From the NCBI RefSeq assembly GCF_004634215.1, contig NZ_SMMH01000008.1, positions 1 to 64,000 of the forward strand: a stretch of 64,000 nucleotides of DNA, written 5' to 3'. The stretch comes from Deinococcus fonticola. Its GTDB lineage: Bacteria > Deinococcota > Deinococci > Deinococcales > Deinococcaceae. Every line of letters starts with the position of its first letter. Positions within the stretch are counted from its first letter, which is position 1. The notes under the pieces were generated by a model. The model searched no databases. It saw only the letters and a list, made by a program, of their open reading frames with translations, and was not told the origin of the DNA. A program made the translations under genes and the position numbers. Shown in pieces: positions 55,750-64,000 of this stretch.

Positions 55750-56493
55750 TCAATCGCCGGAAGTGGGCAGCAGGCTCAGGGCAGCGTCCAAGCTGAGGGC
55801 CAGCAGGGCGCTCAGGACAGCACCCAGCAGCACCAGGGCGGTGTTCTGCTGCGAGAGGCCGTTGATGATGGGTTCGCCCAGCCCGCCCGCACCCAGCGCC
55901 GCGCCGATGGTGGCGGTGCCGACGTTGTACACCCCGGCGGTGCGCACCCCGGCCAGCATGACCGGCAGGGCCAGCGGCCACTCGACGCGCCGCAGGGTCT
56001 GGGCGCCGGTCATGCCCATGCCGCGCGCGGCGTCCAGGGCGCCCCGGTCGACGCCGCGCAGCCCGGCCACGGCGTTGCCGACCACCGGCAGCAGACCGTA
56101 CAGCACCAGGCCCAGCAGCGTGGGCGGCCAGCCGAAGCCCAGCAGCGGCACCGCCAGCGCCAGAATGGCCAGGGTCGGCACCGTCTGCCCGAAGCCCACC
56201 AGCGTCTGCGCCAGGTCACGCAGGTCTTCACGGCCCGGGCGCGTGACCAGCACCGCCAGCGGCCAGCCGATCAGCACCACCAGAACCGTGCCGAGGCCCA
56301 CCAGCAAGAGGTGGGTCAGGGTCAGCCGCCACAACGGCGTGTCCGGGCTCAGCGGCACCTCGCCCAGGTTCAGGGTGTTGATCAGGCGCGGCAGCACCCC
56401 CGGCAGCAGCGCCAGGCCCAGCAGCGCCGGCCACAGCAGCGTGCCCGGGCGCCAGTTTCCACGTTTCAGAGAGGGCCGGTTCAGGGAAGGCAT
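55750..56493 (-). CDS. glycine betaine/carnitine/choline-type ABC permease (OpuBD-like)
   Basis: 247 residues, inner membrane, about six helices. 'LVGLGTVLVVLIGWPLAVLV' starts the pore domain; 'DAARGMGMTGAQTLRRVEWP' is the EAA loop and 'NVGTATIGAALGAGGLGEPI' is the OpuB/ProW signature. It is the last gene of a four-gene minus-strand operon and overlaps the ATPase gene by 13 bases. Confidence 0.92.
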   Translation of the reverse strand: MPSLNRPSLKRGNWRPGTLLWPALLGLALLPGVLPRLINTLNLGEVPLSPDTPLWRLTLTHLLLVGLGTVLVVLIGWPLAVLVTRPGREDLRDLAQTLVGFGQTVPTLAILALAVPLLGFGWPPTLLGLVLYGLLPVVGNAVAGLRGVDRGALDAARGMGMTGAQTLRRVEWPLALPVMLAGVRTAGVYNVGTATIGAALGAGGLGEPIINGLSQQNTALVLLGAVLSALLALSLDAALSLLPTSGD

Positions 56494-57416
56494 GTTCGGC
56501 CCTGGCGCAGGTCGTCCCAGGTCACGGTGCCCAGGGGCTGGCCGTCCTGCTCGACCGCCAGCGTGTCCACATGCTCCTGAAGCATGAGGCTCAGGGCGGT
56601 GCGGGCCGACACGCCGGCGGGTACGCCGGGCAGGCCGAGTGCCGGGCCGGGCTGCACGAAGCGCATCACGGGTACGGCGGCCAGGCGCCGGAGCACGATG
56701 TCCTCACCCAGAAACTGCGAGACGAACCCGGAAGCGGGGCGGAACACCAGGTCGTCCGGCGAACCGAACTGCTCCAGCCGCCCGGCGTTCATCAGGGCGA
56801 TATGGTCGGCCAGGCGCAGGGCCTCGTCGATGTCGTGCGTGACCATCACCACCGTCTTGCCGAGTTGCCGCTGAATCTGCCGAAAGGCCGTTTGCAGCGC
56901 CTCGCGCCCGATGGGGTCCAGGGCCCCGAAGGGTTCGTCCATCAGCAGCACCGGTGGGTCGGCCGCCAGGGCGCGGGCCACCCCGACCCGCTGCGCCTGA
57001 CCGCCCGACAGTTGCGCCGGACGTTTCTCCCGGAAGGTGGCCGGGTCGAGGCCCACCAGCTGTAGCAGCTCGTCCACACGCCGGGCGGTGGCGCGGCGAT
57101 CTTTGCCTAGCAGGTCCGGCACCGTGGCGACATTCTGGGCCACGCTCAGGTGCGGAAAAAGCCCGATCTGCTGAATCACGTAGCCGATGCCGCGCCGCAG
57201 CACCTCCGGGCGCAGGTTCCGGGTGTCCTGCCCACCGAGCAGCACCTGCCCGGAGGTGGGTTCGATCAGGCGGTTGATCATGCGCAGGGTGGTGGTCTTG
57301 CCGCAGCCCGAAGGCCCCAGCAGCGCGGTGATGGCCCCATCGGGGAAAGACACGCTCAGGTCGCGCACGGCCAGCGCGTCCCCGTAGCGTTTTTCCAGGT
57401 GTACCAGTTCAATCAT
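56481..57416 (-). CDS. glycine betaine/carnitine/choline-type ABC ATP-binding protein (OpuBA-like)
   Basis: 311 residues. Walker A 'GPSGCGKTTTLRMI', signature 'LSGGQAQRVGVARAL', Walker B 'VLLMDEPFGALDPIGREALQ'. The C-terminal 70 residues look like a single CBS-like module ('LMLQEHVDTLAVEQDGQPLG'), where OpuA-type ATPases usually have a pair that senses ionic strength. Overlaps both permease genes. Confidence 0.92.
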   Translation of the reverse strand: MIELVHLEKRYGDALAVRDLSVSFPDGAITALLGPSGCGKTTTLRMINRLIEPTSGQVLLGGQDTRNLRPEVLRRGIGYVIQQIGLFPHLSVAQNVATVPDLLGKDRRATARRVDELLQLVGLDPATFREKRPAQLSGGQAQRVGVARALAADPPVLLMDEPFGALDPIGREALQTAFRQIQRQLGKTVVMVTHDIDEALRLADHIALMNAGRLEQFGSPDDLVFRPASGFVSQFLGEDIVLRRLAAVPVMRFVQPGPALGLPGVPAGVSARTALSLMLQEHVDTLAVEQDGQPLGTVTWDDLRQGRTCLP

Positions 57417-58584
57417 GGTTGCCCACCCGGCCCAGCCGCTGGCCCAGCAAACCCTCTAGCCCACGCAGCGCCCCGTCGATCAGTACCGCCAGAAGCGTGG
57501 CCGGCACCGCCCCCAGCAGGATCAGGTCGGCGGCGGCACTTTGTAGACCCTTGAAGATGTAGGTGCCCAGGCCCCCCGCGCCGATCAGGGCGGCCACCGC
57601 CGCCACGCCGACCAGCATCACGGCGGCCTGGCGGATGCCGGTCAGCCACACCGGCAGGGCCAGCGGCAGCTGCACCCGCCAGAAGCGCTGCCCAGCGGTC
57701 ATGCCCATGCCGGTGGCGGCCTCCAGTGTGCCGGGGTTCACGCCGCGCAGCCCCACCACGCCGTTGCGCAGCACCGGCAGCAGGGCGTACAGCGTCATGG
57801 CGCACAGCGCCGGGGCCACACCGATCCCGCTGACCCCCACCTCGCGCAGCCCCGGAAAAGCGCGGGCCAGTGCCGAAAGCGGGGCGATCAGCAAGCCCAG
57901 CAGGGCCAGACTGGGCACCGTCTGAACGGCGTTGGCCAGGCCCAGCACCGCGCGCGCCACCCCCTCTCGCCCCGCTGCCCAGACCGCCAGCGGCACGCCC
58001 AGCAGCAGGGCGAACAGCAGCGCCAGGCCAGTCAGTTTCAGGTGCTGCCCCAGTTCCTGAGCCCAGCGGGCACCCTCGCGGCTTCCCTCGACCAGCACCG
58101 ACCAGGTGTTCAGGTGCCCCGTGAACACCAGCAGGCCCACCGGCAGCAGCCACAGCCAGGTCAGCCCGCGCTGCGCCGCCGGCAGCGAACGCTGGGCAGC
58201 GTACAGTGCGATGCCCGCCCCCAGCAGAAAGACCCAGAAGCCGGAGGCGGCGCTGGCGCGCGCGAACTCCGGCTGGCCCGCCAGGGCCGTGTGGGTCTGG
58301 CTGCCCAGCAGCCACAGGGCGGCGGGCAGCGTCAGCGTGGCGGGCACCCAGGCCCAGTTAGGCCGCCGCCAGGCCAGCAGCAGAAATACCCCGCTCAGGC
58401 CCAGGAGGCCCGCCGCAGCGCTGGCCGGCAGCCCCAGCCACTCGCCCGGCGCCAGGCGGTTGGGGCGCAGCAGCACCCAGGGCAGAAAAGCCGAAGCCAG
58501 CATGGGCACGGCCGCCAGCAGGGCCGTGGTGCGCGCCGTGCCCCGCACCTGATCCCGCTGCGGGCCTGAACCGGGGGCGGTCAC
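57409..58584 (-). CDS. glycine betaine/carnitine/choline-type ABC permease with N-terminal membrane extension (OpuBB-like)
   Basis: 391 residues. The canonical permease is residues about 185-385 ('LALLFALLLGVPLAVW', 'EAATGMGMTAGQRFWRVQLP', 'VGVAAVAALIGAGGLGTYIF'). The first about 175 residues form four or five extra hydrophobic helices not found in ordinary OpuBB (about 210 residues). Starts one base before the stop of the binding-protein gene downstream region in this minus-strand order, and overlaps the ATPase start by 8 bases. Confidence 0.9.
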   Translation of the reverse strand: MTAPGSGPQRDQVRGTARTTALLAAVPMLASAFLPWVLLRPNRLAPGEWLGLPASAAAGLLGLSGVFLLLAWRRPNWAWVPATLTLPAALWLLGSQTHTALAGQPEFARASAASGFWVFLLGAGIALYAAQRSLPAAQRGLTWLWLLPVGLLVFTGHLNTWSVLVEGSREGARWAQELGQHLKLTGLALLFALLLGVPLAVWAAGREGVARAVLGLANAVQTVPSLALLGLLIAPLSALARAFPGLREVGVSGIGVAPALCAMTLYALLPVLRNGVVGLRGVNPGTLEAATGMGMTAGQRFWRVQLPLALPVWLTGIRQAAVMLVGVAAVAALIGAGGLGTYIFKGLQSAAADLILLGAVPATLLAVLIDGALRGLEGLLGQRLGRVGNHD

Positions 58585-58585
58585 G

Positions 58586-59491
<906 letters not shown>

Positions 59492-59798
59492 AGCAGTCTC
59501 CAATCGGTACAGGCAGGGGGCGGGTCGGTGCGGTCAGGGCCGGTGCAATATAAGGGGAAGGATGGGGGCGAGCCGTGCGCCATGCTTCCACACCCGCCGG
59601 CCCCCAAAAAGGAAACGTGCCACCACCGCCGCTTAGCAAGCCTTAACGCTTGCCGGCCACCCCGGCTAGCCTTAAGATTCCCCTCTGAGGCGTTCATGGC
59701 CGGGCCGCGACAGGCGCTTATGCTGGCGGTCAGTTCAGCGTCAGTTTCGATTTTCCTGCTTCCTGTGCTTCTTGCCGCGTCGTGTCCCCAGGTGGTTT
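59492..59798. other. divergent promoter region between the osmoprotectant operon and crtB
   Basis: 307 bases without a gene. Minus-strand TATATT (59547-59552) serves the transporter. A plus-strand promoter at 59650-59678 serves crtB and leaves a leader of about 115 bases, which holds a short open frame from an ATG at 59697 that overlaps crtB in another frame. I see no strong dyad. Confidence 0.5.
59650..59678 (+). promoter_or_regulatory. sigma-70 promoter of crtB
   Basis: TTGCCG (59650-59655), 17-bp spacer, TAAGAT (59673-59678). The -10 and its right flank (CTTAAGATTC) are the same as in the promoter at 33298-33326. Confidence 0.7.
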
Positions 59799-60770
59799 AT
59801 GGCATCCAACCCTGCACTGTCTTACCCTGCACGTCCGAAAGCCGCCCTGGAATGGGCGCGGCAGGTCACCCGAACGCACAGCAAGACCTTTTACCTGGGA
59901 TCGCTGCTGTACCCGCCGGGTCAGCGCGAGGCGGTGTGGGCGGTGTACGCCGCCTGCCGGGTCGGAGACGACATTGCCGACGAGCAGACCGGCGCGGGCG
60001 CCTGGCAAAACCTGCTGGCGTGGCGCGCCGAGGTGCGCTCGGCCTTTGCCGGTGAAGCCGGTCAGAGCGAGATGCAGCGGGCGCTGGCTTGGGCCGCGGG
60101 TCAGTACGCCATTCCTCTCAGTGCCTTCGAGGAAATGTTCGAGGGGTTCTGCATGGACCTGCGCGGGCAGGCCTACGACACCATGGACGACCTGCGGCTG
60201 TACTGCCGGCGGGTGGCCGGCGTGGTGGGCCTGATGATCGCCCCCATCAGCGGTTACCGGGGCGGACAGGCCACGCTGGACGGCGCGGTGCAGCTGGGCG
60301 AGGCCATGCAACTGACCAATATCCTGCGCGATGTTGGGGAAGACCTGCGGCGGGGCCGCGTGTATCTGCCGCGCGAGCTGCTGGAAAGGTATGGTGTGTC
60401 GCACGCCGAGTTGCAGGCCGGGCAACGCTCGCCCAAGTACAGCCGCCTGCTGCGCCACCTGGCTGATGAGGCGAGGGCGTGGTATGCGCTGGGGGAAGCG
60501 CACGTGCCGCAGCTCGACGGACGCTCAAGGGTAGGCGTGGCCGCCGCCGCCCGCGCCTACGCCGCCATCCTGACCGACTTGGAGAACAACGATTTCGACA
60601 ACCTGACTTACCGGGCGCACGTGTCGGGGTGGCACAAATTGAAGCTGCTGTGGGGGGCGCAGCGCGACTTCCGCGAACCGATCGATGTGTGCCCGATCAG
60701 CTGGCTGGAACGCCAGTACGCCCGGGTCATGGCGCCCCGCAACGTCTCCCCCACCGAGAGTGCCGACTGA
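59799..60770 (+). CDS. crtB: phytoene synthase
   Basis: 323 residues. Condenses two geranylgeranyl-diphosphates to phytoene. The first Asp-rich motif is '[10 protein letters not shown]' (D57-D61), the second '[20 protein letters not shown]', with '[12 protein letters not shown]' near the N-terminus and '[20 protein letters not shown]' between. The ATG at 59799 has AGGTGG upstream; an ORF extension of nine codons is less likely. First step of the deinoxanthin-type carotenoid route; crtI lies 2 kb downstream, separated by fni and uvsE on the other strand. Confidence 0.96.
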   Translation: MASNPALSYPARPKAALEWARQVTRTHSKTFYLGSLLYPPGQREAVWAVYAACRVGDDIADEQTGAGAWQNLLAWRAEVRSAFAGEAGQSEMQRALAWAAGQYAIPLSAFEEMFEGFCMDLRGQAYDTMDDLRLYCRRVAGVVGLMIAPISGYRGGQATLDGAVQLGEAMQLTNILRDVGEDLRRGRVYLPRELLERYGVSHAELQAGQRSPKYSRLLRHLADEARAWYALGEAHVPQLDGRSRVGVAAAARAYAAILTDLENNDFDNLTYRAHVSGWHKLKLLWGAQRDFREPIDVCPISWLERQYARVMAPRNVSPTESAD

Positions 60771-60813
60771 GGCCCTGCACCCAGATGAGGCTATGCGCCC
60801 AGACAAATCAGGA

Positions 60814-61830
60814 TTACCGGGCCAGTTCAGTCGTGCGGGCCTGCACGTCCCGTACGCTCCGGTAACCCGCCACGAAGAGGGCCACCCGCAGTTCCTGCTT
60901 CAGCGTCTCGATGTGGTCGATAACCGCCTGCACGCCCTCCAAGGCGAGAGGCAGGAAGGGAAGCGCGACAGCGTTGACATGCGCCCCCAGCGTCAGGGCG
61001 CGGGCCATGTCCAGGCCGCTGCGAATGCCGCCGGAGGCCACCAGCGGTACCCGTGGCAGGGCCGCCCGGCACTCGCGCAGGGCCTGGGCAGTGGGCAGGC
61101 CCACTTCGCACAGCGGCCCGAAGCGCACTTCTCCATAACGCGCCAGCGCCTCCACCCGGGCCCAGGAGGTGCCGCCTGCCCCGGCCACGTCCAGCGCGGC
61201 CAGCGGCAGATCAGCCAGAGAGGCCGCCACCCCACCGGAAATCCCGTGACCGACTTCCTTGACCAGGAGGGGCACGCGGCTTTCGCGGATCACCTGATGC
61301 AAGCGGGCGGTGGCCCCCTGGTAGGCCGTATCCCCGCTTGCCTGCATGGCCTCCTGGAGAGGATTGAGATGAACAGCCACGGCGTCGGCGCCCACCAGCG
61401 CAGCGGCGCGTTCCAGTTCCGCCGGGCCGTAGCCCTTCATCAGCTGACCCAGACCCAGGTTGCCGATCAGCAGAATGTCCGGGGCCACGTTGCGCACCTG
61501 AAAGCTGGATAGGGCGCCGGGCACGTCCAGCATCACGCGCTGCGACCCCAGCATCAGGCCGATGCCGGTGGCCTGCGCGGCCTCGGCCAGCGTGCGGTTG
61601 ATGGTGCGGGCGCGCTCGGCGCCGCCGGTCATGGCCCCGATCAGGAGCGGCGCACTCAGGCGCTTGCCCAGGAAGGTGGTCGAGAGGTCGATGTCGGCCA
61701 GGTTCACCTCGGGCAGGGCGCGGTAGGGCCAGGGCACGGCCTCCAGGCCGGTGGTCACTGTCTGAAACTGCACGTCGTGCGCGAGACACACGTCGATGTG
61801 CTTCAGCTTGCGGCGCTGCACCTCACTCAC
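60814..61830 (-). CDS. fni: type 2 isopentenyl-diphosphate delta-isomerase (FMN-dependent)
   Basis: 338 residues, TIM barrel. '[19 protein letters not shown]' (FMN), '[12 protein letters not shown]' (the Gln-Glu pair that holds Mg2+ and protonates substrate), '[12 protein letters not shown]' and '[16 protein letters not shown]' are diagnostic. Supplies DMAPP for carotenoids. Its start overlaps the end of uvsE by 8 bases, so it is translated with a repair gene. Confidence 0.95.
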   Translation of the reverse strand: MSEVQRRKLKHIDVCLAHDVQFQTVTTGLEAVPWPYRALPEVNLADIDLSTTFLGKRLSAPLLIGAMTGGAERARTINRTLAEAAQATGIGLMLGSQRVMLDVPGALSSFQVRNVAPDILLIGNLGLGQLMKGYGPAELERAAALVGADAVAVHLNPLQEAMQASGDTAYQGATARLHQVIRESRVPLLVKEVGHGISGGVAASLADLPLAALDVAGAGGTSWARVEALARYGEVRFGPLCEVGLPTAQALRECRAALPRVPLVASGGIRSGLDMARALTLGAHVNAVALPFLPLALEGVQAVIDHIETLKQELRVALFVAGYRSVRDVQARTTELAR

Positions 61831-62755
61831 CTGTGCTCACCTGTCTGGACTCACCTGCGGCCTCCAGGGGAACGGCCCCCATCAGGGCCGCCAGGGCAAC
61901 TTCTTTGCCCTTGGCCTCCACCTCGATCCAGGGCACGTCGGCGTAGGCGCTGGGCAGGTGCGTGATCAGGTAACTGTGCCGCCTGTCCTGGTGGTTTTCC
62001 AGGCCGTTGCTGAGGTGAACGACCTGCCATTCGGGGGGCGTCCAGGTGGCCCGCGCCCGCAGCACCCACTCGCGCACGCTGGGGTCTTCCTGATCCGCCA
62101 GGCGCTCCTTGACCACGTGGTGGTGCGCGTCGAACACGAAAGGCGTGCCGGTCGCCTCGCAGATGGACAGCAAGTCCTGCGGCCCGTAGGCGCGTTCGTC
62201 GTTTTCCAGGCCCAGACGCAGGCGCACGGCGGGCGGCAGGTCGGGAATCAGGGCCTGCAATTCGGCCCCGCGCCCGCCCTTTCCACCGTGCAGCAGCAGC
62301 AGGTTCCAGGGGCTGCGCTCTAGGCCCAGGGCGTCCATCACGCTGGCGTGGCTTTGCAGGGCGTGCAGGCTGCTGGCGCGCACCTCGGGCCGCTCGCTGT
62401 TCAGCACGATGAACTGTTCGGGGTGCATCAGCACGCGAATGCCCGCGTCCCGGAAGGCCTGCCCGGCGGCCCGCAGCTCGGCGCTCAGCGAGGCCAGCAC
62501 CGCGCGGCCGGTGTCGTCGCCGGCCAGGTCGAGCATGGGGAACAGGCTGGAACTCATGCGGTAGAGCCGCACGCCCCGCGCGGCGCAGTAGGCGGCCGCC
62601 GAATGCAGAATGCGGACGTTCTCGCGGTACAGAGTCAGCAGCTTCTCCTCGCGCCCGGCAGGCGAGAGCGTGCGGTAGCGGCTGAGGGTCACGGTTTTGA
62701 ACCGCACCTCCGGCCCCACGGTAAGACAGACCAGACCGTAATGCGGCGTTCCCAT
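61823..62755 (-). CDS. uvsE: UV DNA damage endonuclease
   Basis: 310 residues, TIM-barrel metal-dependent endonuclease that nicks 5' to UV photoproducts. '[16 protein letters not shown]', '[19 protein letters not shown]', '[20 protein letters not shown]' and '[17 protein letters not shown]' carry the metal-binding His, Glu and Asp residues. It is the first gene of a minus-strand pair with fni. Confidence 0.95.
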   Translation of the reverse strand: MGTPHYGLVCLTVGPEVRFKTVTLSRYRTLSPAGREEKLLTLYRENVRILHSAAAYCAARGVRLYRMSSSLFPMLDLAGDDTGRAVLASLSAELRAAGQAFRDAGIRVLMHPEQFIVLNSERPEVRASSLHALQSHASVMDALGLERSPWNLLLLHGGKGGRGAELQALIPDLPPAVRLRLGLENDERAYGPQDLLSICEATGTPFVFDAHHHVVKERLADQEDPSVREWVLRARATWTPPEWQVVHLSNGLENHQDRRHSYLITHLPSAYADVPWIEVEAKGKEVALAALMGAVPLEAAGESRQVSTGE

Positions 62756-62844
62756 CCGCCCAGCGTAGCGTGCCTGGGTGCGGGCCGGCGGCGCATCAAG
62801 GTTGCCTGAAGCGGGATCAGGGACGCCGGCCCTGCCAGGTGGGC

Positions 62845-62850
62845 TAGCAT
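62845..62850 (+). promoter_or_regulatory. -10 box TAGCAT of crtI, leaderless arrangement
   Basis: TAGCAT fits TANNNT and ends seven bases before the ATG at 62858, so the mRNA probably begins at or next to the start codon. No Shine-Dalgarno is present. Confidence 0.5.
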
Positions 62851-62857
62851 GCCAGCC

Positions 62858-64000
62858 ATGTCCCTTCCAGCAGAGTTACAGCGTCCCCGGCGGGCCGTGA
62901 TCATCGGCGCGGGCTTCGGCGGCCTGAGCTTGGGCATCCGGCTGCAAAGCCTGGGCTTCGATACGCTGATTCTGGAACGGCTGGACGGGCCGGGCGGGCG
63001 CGGCTACCAGAAGCACACGCCGGACGGCTACGTGTTCGACATGGGGCCGACCGTGATCACGGTGCCGCACTTCATCGAGGAACTGTTCGCGCTGGAGCGC
63101 GGCCGCGCCCAGCTGGACGGCGCGGACTTCCCGCAGAGCGTGCGGAACGCGCCGCGGGTCACGGTGGGCCCCTCGGGCGGATCGCACACCCGGCGCTATG
63201 TGAACCTGGTGCCCATTCTGCCCTTTTACCGCATCGTGTTCGACGACGGCACGCATTTCGATTACGACGGCGACCCGCAGCACACCCGCGAGCAGATTCG
63301 TGAACTGGCCCCGGAAGACCTGGCCGGGTACGAGCGTTTCGACCGCGACGCCCGCGCCATTTTCGAGCGCGGCTTTCTGGAGCTGGGGTACACGCACTTC
63401 GGCGACCTGCCCACGATGCTCAGGGTGGTGCCCGACCTGCTGCGGCTGGACGCGGTCAGGACGCTGTTCTCGTTTACCAGCAAGTACTTTCAGTCGGGCA
63501 AGATGCGCCAGGTGTTCAGTTTCGAGACGCTGCTGGTGGGCGGCAATCCCCTCAGCGTCCCGGCCATCTACGCGATGATTCACTTCGTCGAGAAAACCTG
63601 GGGCATTCATTACTGCATGGGGGGCACCGGCGAACTGGTGCGGGCCTTCGAGCGCAAATTTCGTGAACTGGGCGGCCAGATCCGCTACGGCGCGGGTGTG
63701 CAGGAGATCACCGTGACCGATGACTGGGGCCAGGCGCCTTCACCACTGAGACCCCGCGTGGCGCGCGGCGTGGTGCTGGAAAGCGGCGAGCGCGTCCCCG
63801 CCGATCTGGTGGTCAGCAACGGCGACTGGGCCAACACCTACCTGAAACGCGTGCCGGCCCGCGCCCGGCTGGTGAACAGCGACCTGCGCGTGAAGGCGGC
63901 GCGCCAGAGCATGAGCCTGCTGGTCATCTACTTCGGGTTCCGCGACGACGGGCAACCGCTGAACCTGCGCCACCACAACATTCTGCTGGGCCCGCGCTAC
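62858..64000 (+). CDS. crtI: phytoene desaturase, N-terminal 381 residues (cut by window edge)
   Basis: The frame is open from 62858 to the window end. Residues 14-35 hold the FAD dinucleotide motif '[20 protein letters not shown]'; '[25 protein letters not shown]' (central part) and '[18 protein letters not shown]' are typical CrtI text, and '[14 protein letters not shown]' ends the visible part. It desaturates phytoene towards lycopene, the step after CrtB. The usual length is about 500-550 residues, so roughly a quarter to a third is missing. Confidence 0.93.
   Translation, partial: MSLPAELQRPRRAVIIGAGFGGLSLGIRLQSLGFDTLILERLDGPGGRGYQKHTPDGYVFDMGPTVITVPHFIEELFALERGRAQLDGADFPQSVRNAPRVTVGPSGGSHTRRYVNLVPILPFYRIVFDDGTHFDYDGDPQHTREQIRELAPEDLAGYERFDRDARAIFERGFLELGYTHFGDLPTMLRVVPDLLRLDAVRTLFSFTSKYFQSGKMRQVFSFETLLVGGNPLSVPAIYAMIHFVEKTWGIHYCMGGTGELVRAFERKFRELGGQIRYGAGVQEITVTDDWGQAPSPLRPRVARGVVLESGERVPADLVVSNGDWANTYLKRVPARARLVNSDLRVKAARQSMSLLVIYFGFRDDGQPLNLRHHNILLGPRY

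Overview
The window looks like a chromosomal or megaplasmid segment of a Deinococcus species. It is GC-rich, many genes carry TANNNT boxes a few bases from the start codon (near-leaderless transcripts), and it contains a clear PprA DNA-repair gene with an upstream radiation/desiccation response motif (RDRM), a UvsE-type UV endonuclease, a carotenoid pair (phytoene synthase, phytoene desaturase) and an FMN-dependent IPP isomerase. I saw no rRNA or tRNA genes. About 55 protein genes are supported, plus the cut ends of a transposase (left edge) and crtI (right edge).

Layout. 1-8055: start of an IS630-like transposase, then a minus-strand dipeptide/oligopeptide-type ABC block (three binding proteins, two permeases, no ATPase). 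8181-11087: GntR-type regulator, anmK and murQ (cell-wall sugar recycling) behind a nested palindromic operator. 11088-11625: gene-poor scar with one solitary CRISPR-like repeat. 11626-18102: tldD/tldE, a P450 with a probable frameshift, pprA, and an ion transporter behind a structured leader ending in an intrinsic terminator. 18180-29631: a branched-chain-type (Liv) transporter operon with an acyl-CoA synthetase inside it and a PaaK-like ligase at its end, divergent from another acyl-CoA ligase across paired palindromes. 29715-33150: S41 peptidase, beta-lactamase-fold hydrolase, small acetyltransferase.

33408-50232 is the metabolic centrepiece, a plus-strand island that reads as an aerobic hybrid 2-aminobenzoyl-CoA (anthraniloyl-CoA) pathway. 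A fused flavin monooxygenase/old-yellow-enzyme reductase, an SDR, a MarR regulator, a crotonase, an acyl-CoA dehydrogenase and a 2-aminobenzoate/benzoate-CoA ligase are joined by 1-4 base stop/start overlaps. They are followed by a styrene/indole monooxygenase-like flavoprotein, a cupin, a RidA-family enamine deaminase, a full Liv-type importer, an arylformamidase-like hydrolase and glutaryl-CoA dehydrogenase. The gene set suggests uptake of an aromatic amino compound (tryptophan, indole, kynurenine or anthranilate level), CoA activation, dearomatisation, deamination and beta-oxidation through glutaryl-CoA.

50192-55599: SARP-like regulator, ketone-body genes (3-oxoacid CoA-transferase A/B, 3-hydroxybutyrate dehydrogenase), a haem-binding-domain protein and a PuuD-like amidotransferase. 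55750-59491: a four-gene glycine betaine/carnitine/choline-type importer. 59799-64000: crtB, fni (type 2 IPP isomerase), uvsE and the first 381 codons of crtI.

Best leads: the anthraniloyl-CoA island with RidA and an orphan styA-like gene, the structured leader at 16643-16723, the solitary CRISPR-like repeat at 11164-11199, the paired TCTAGA palindromes at 27951-28006, and the P450 frameshift near 15623.
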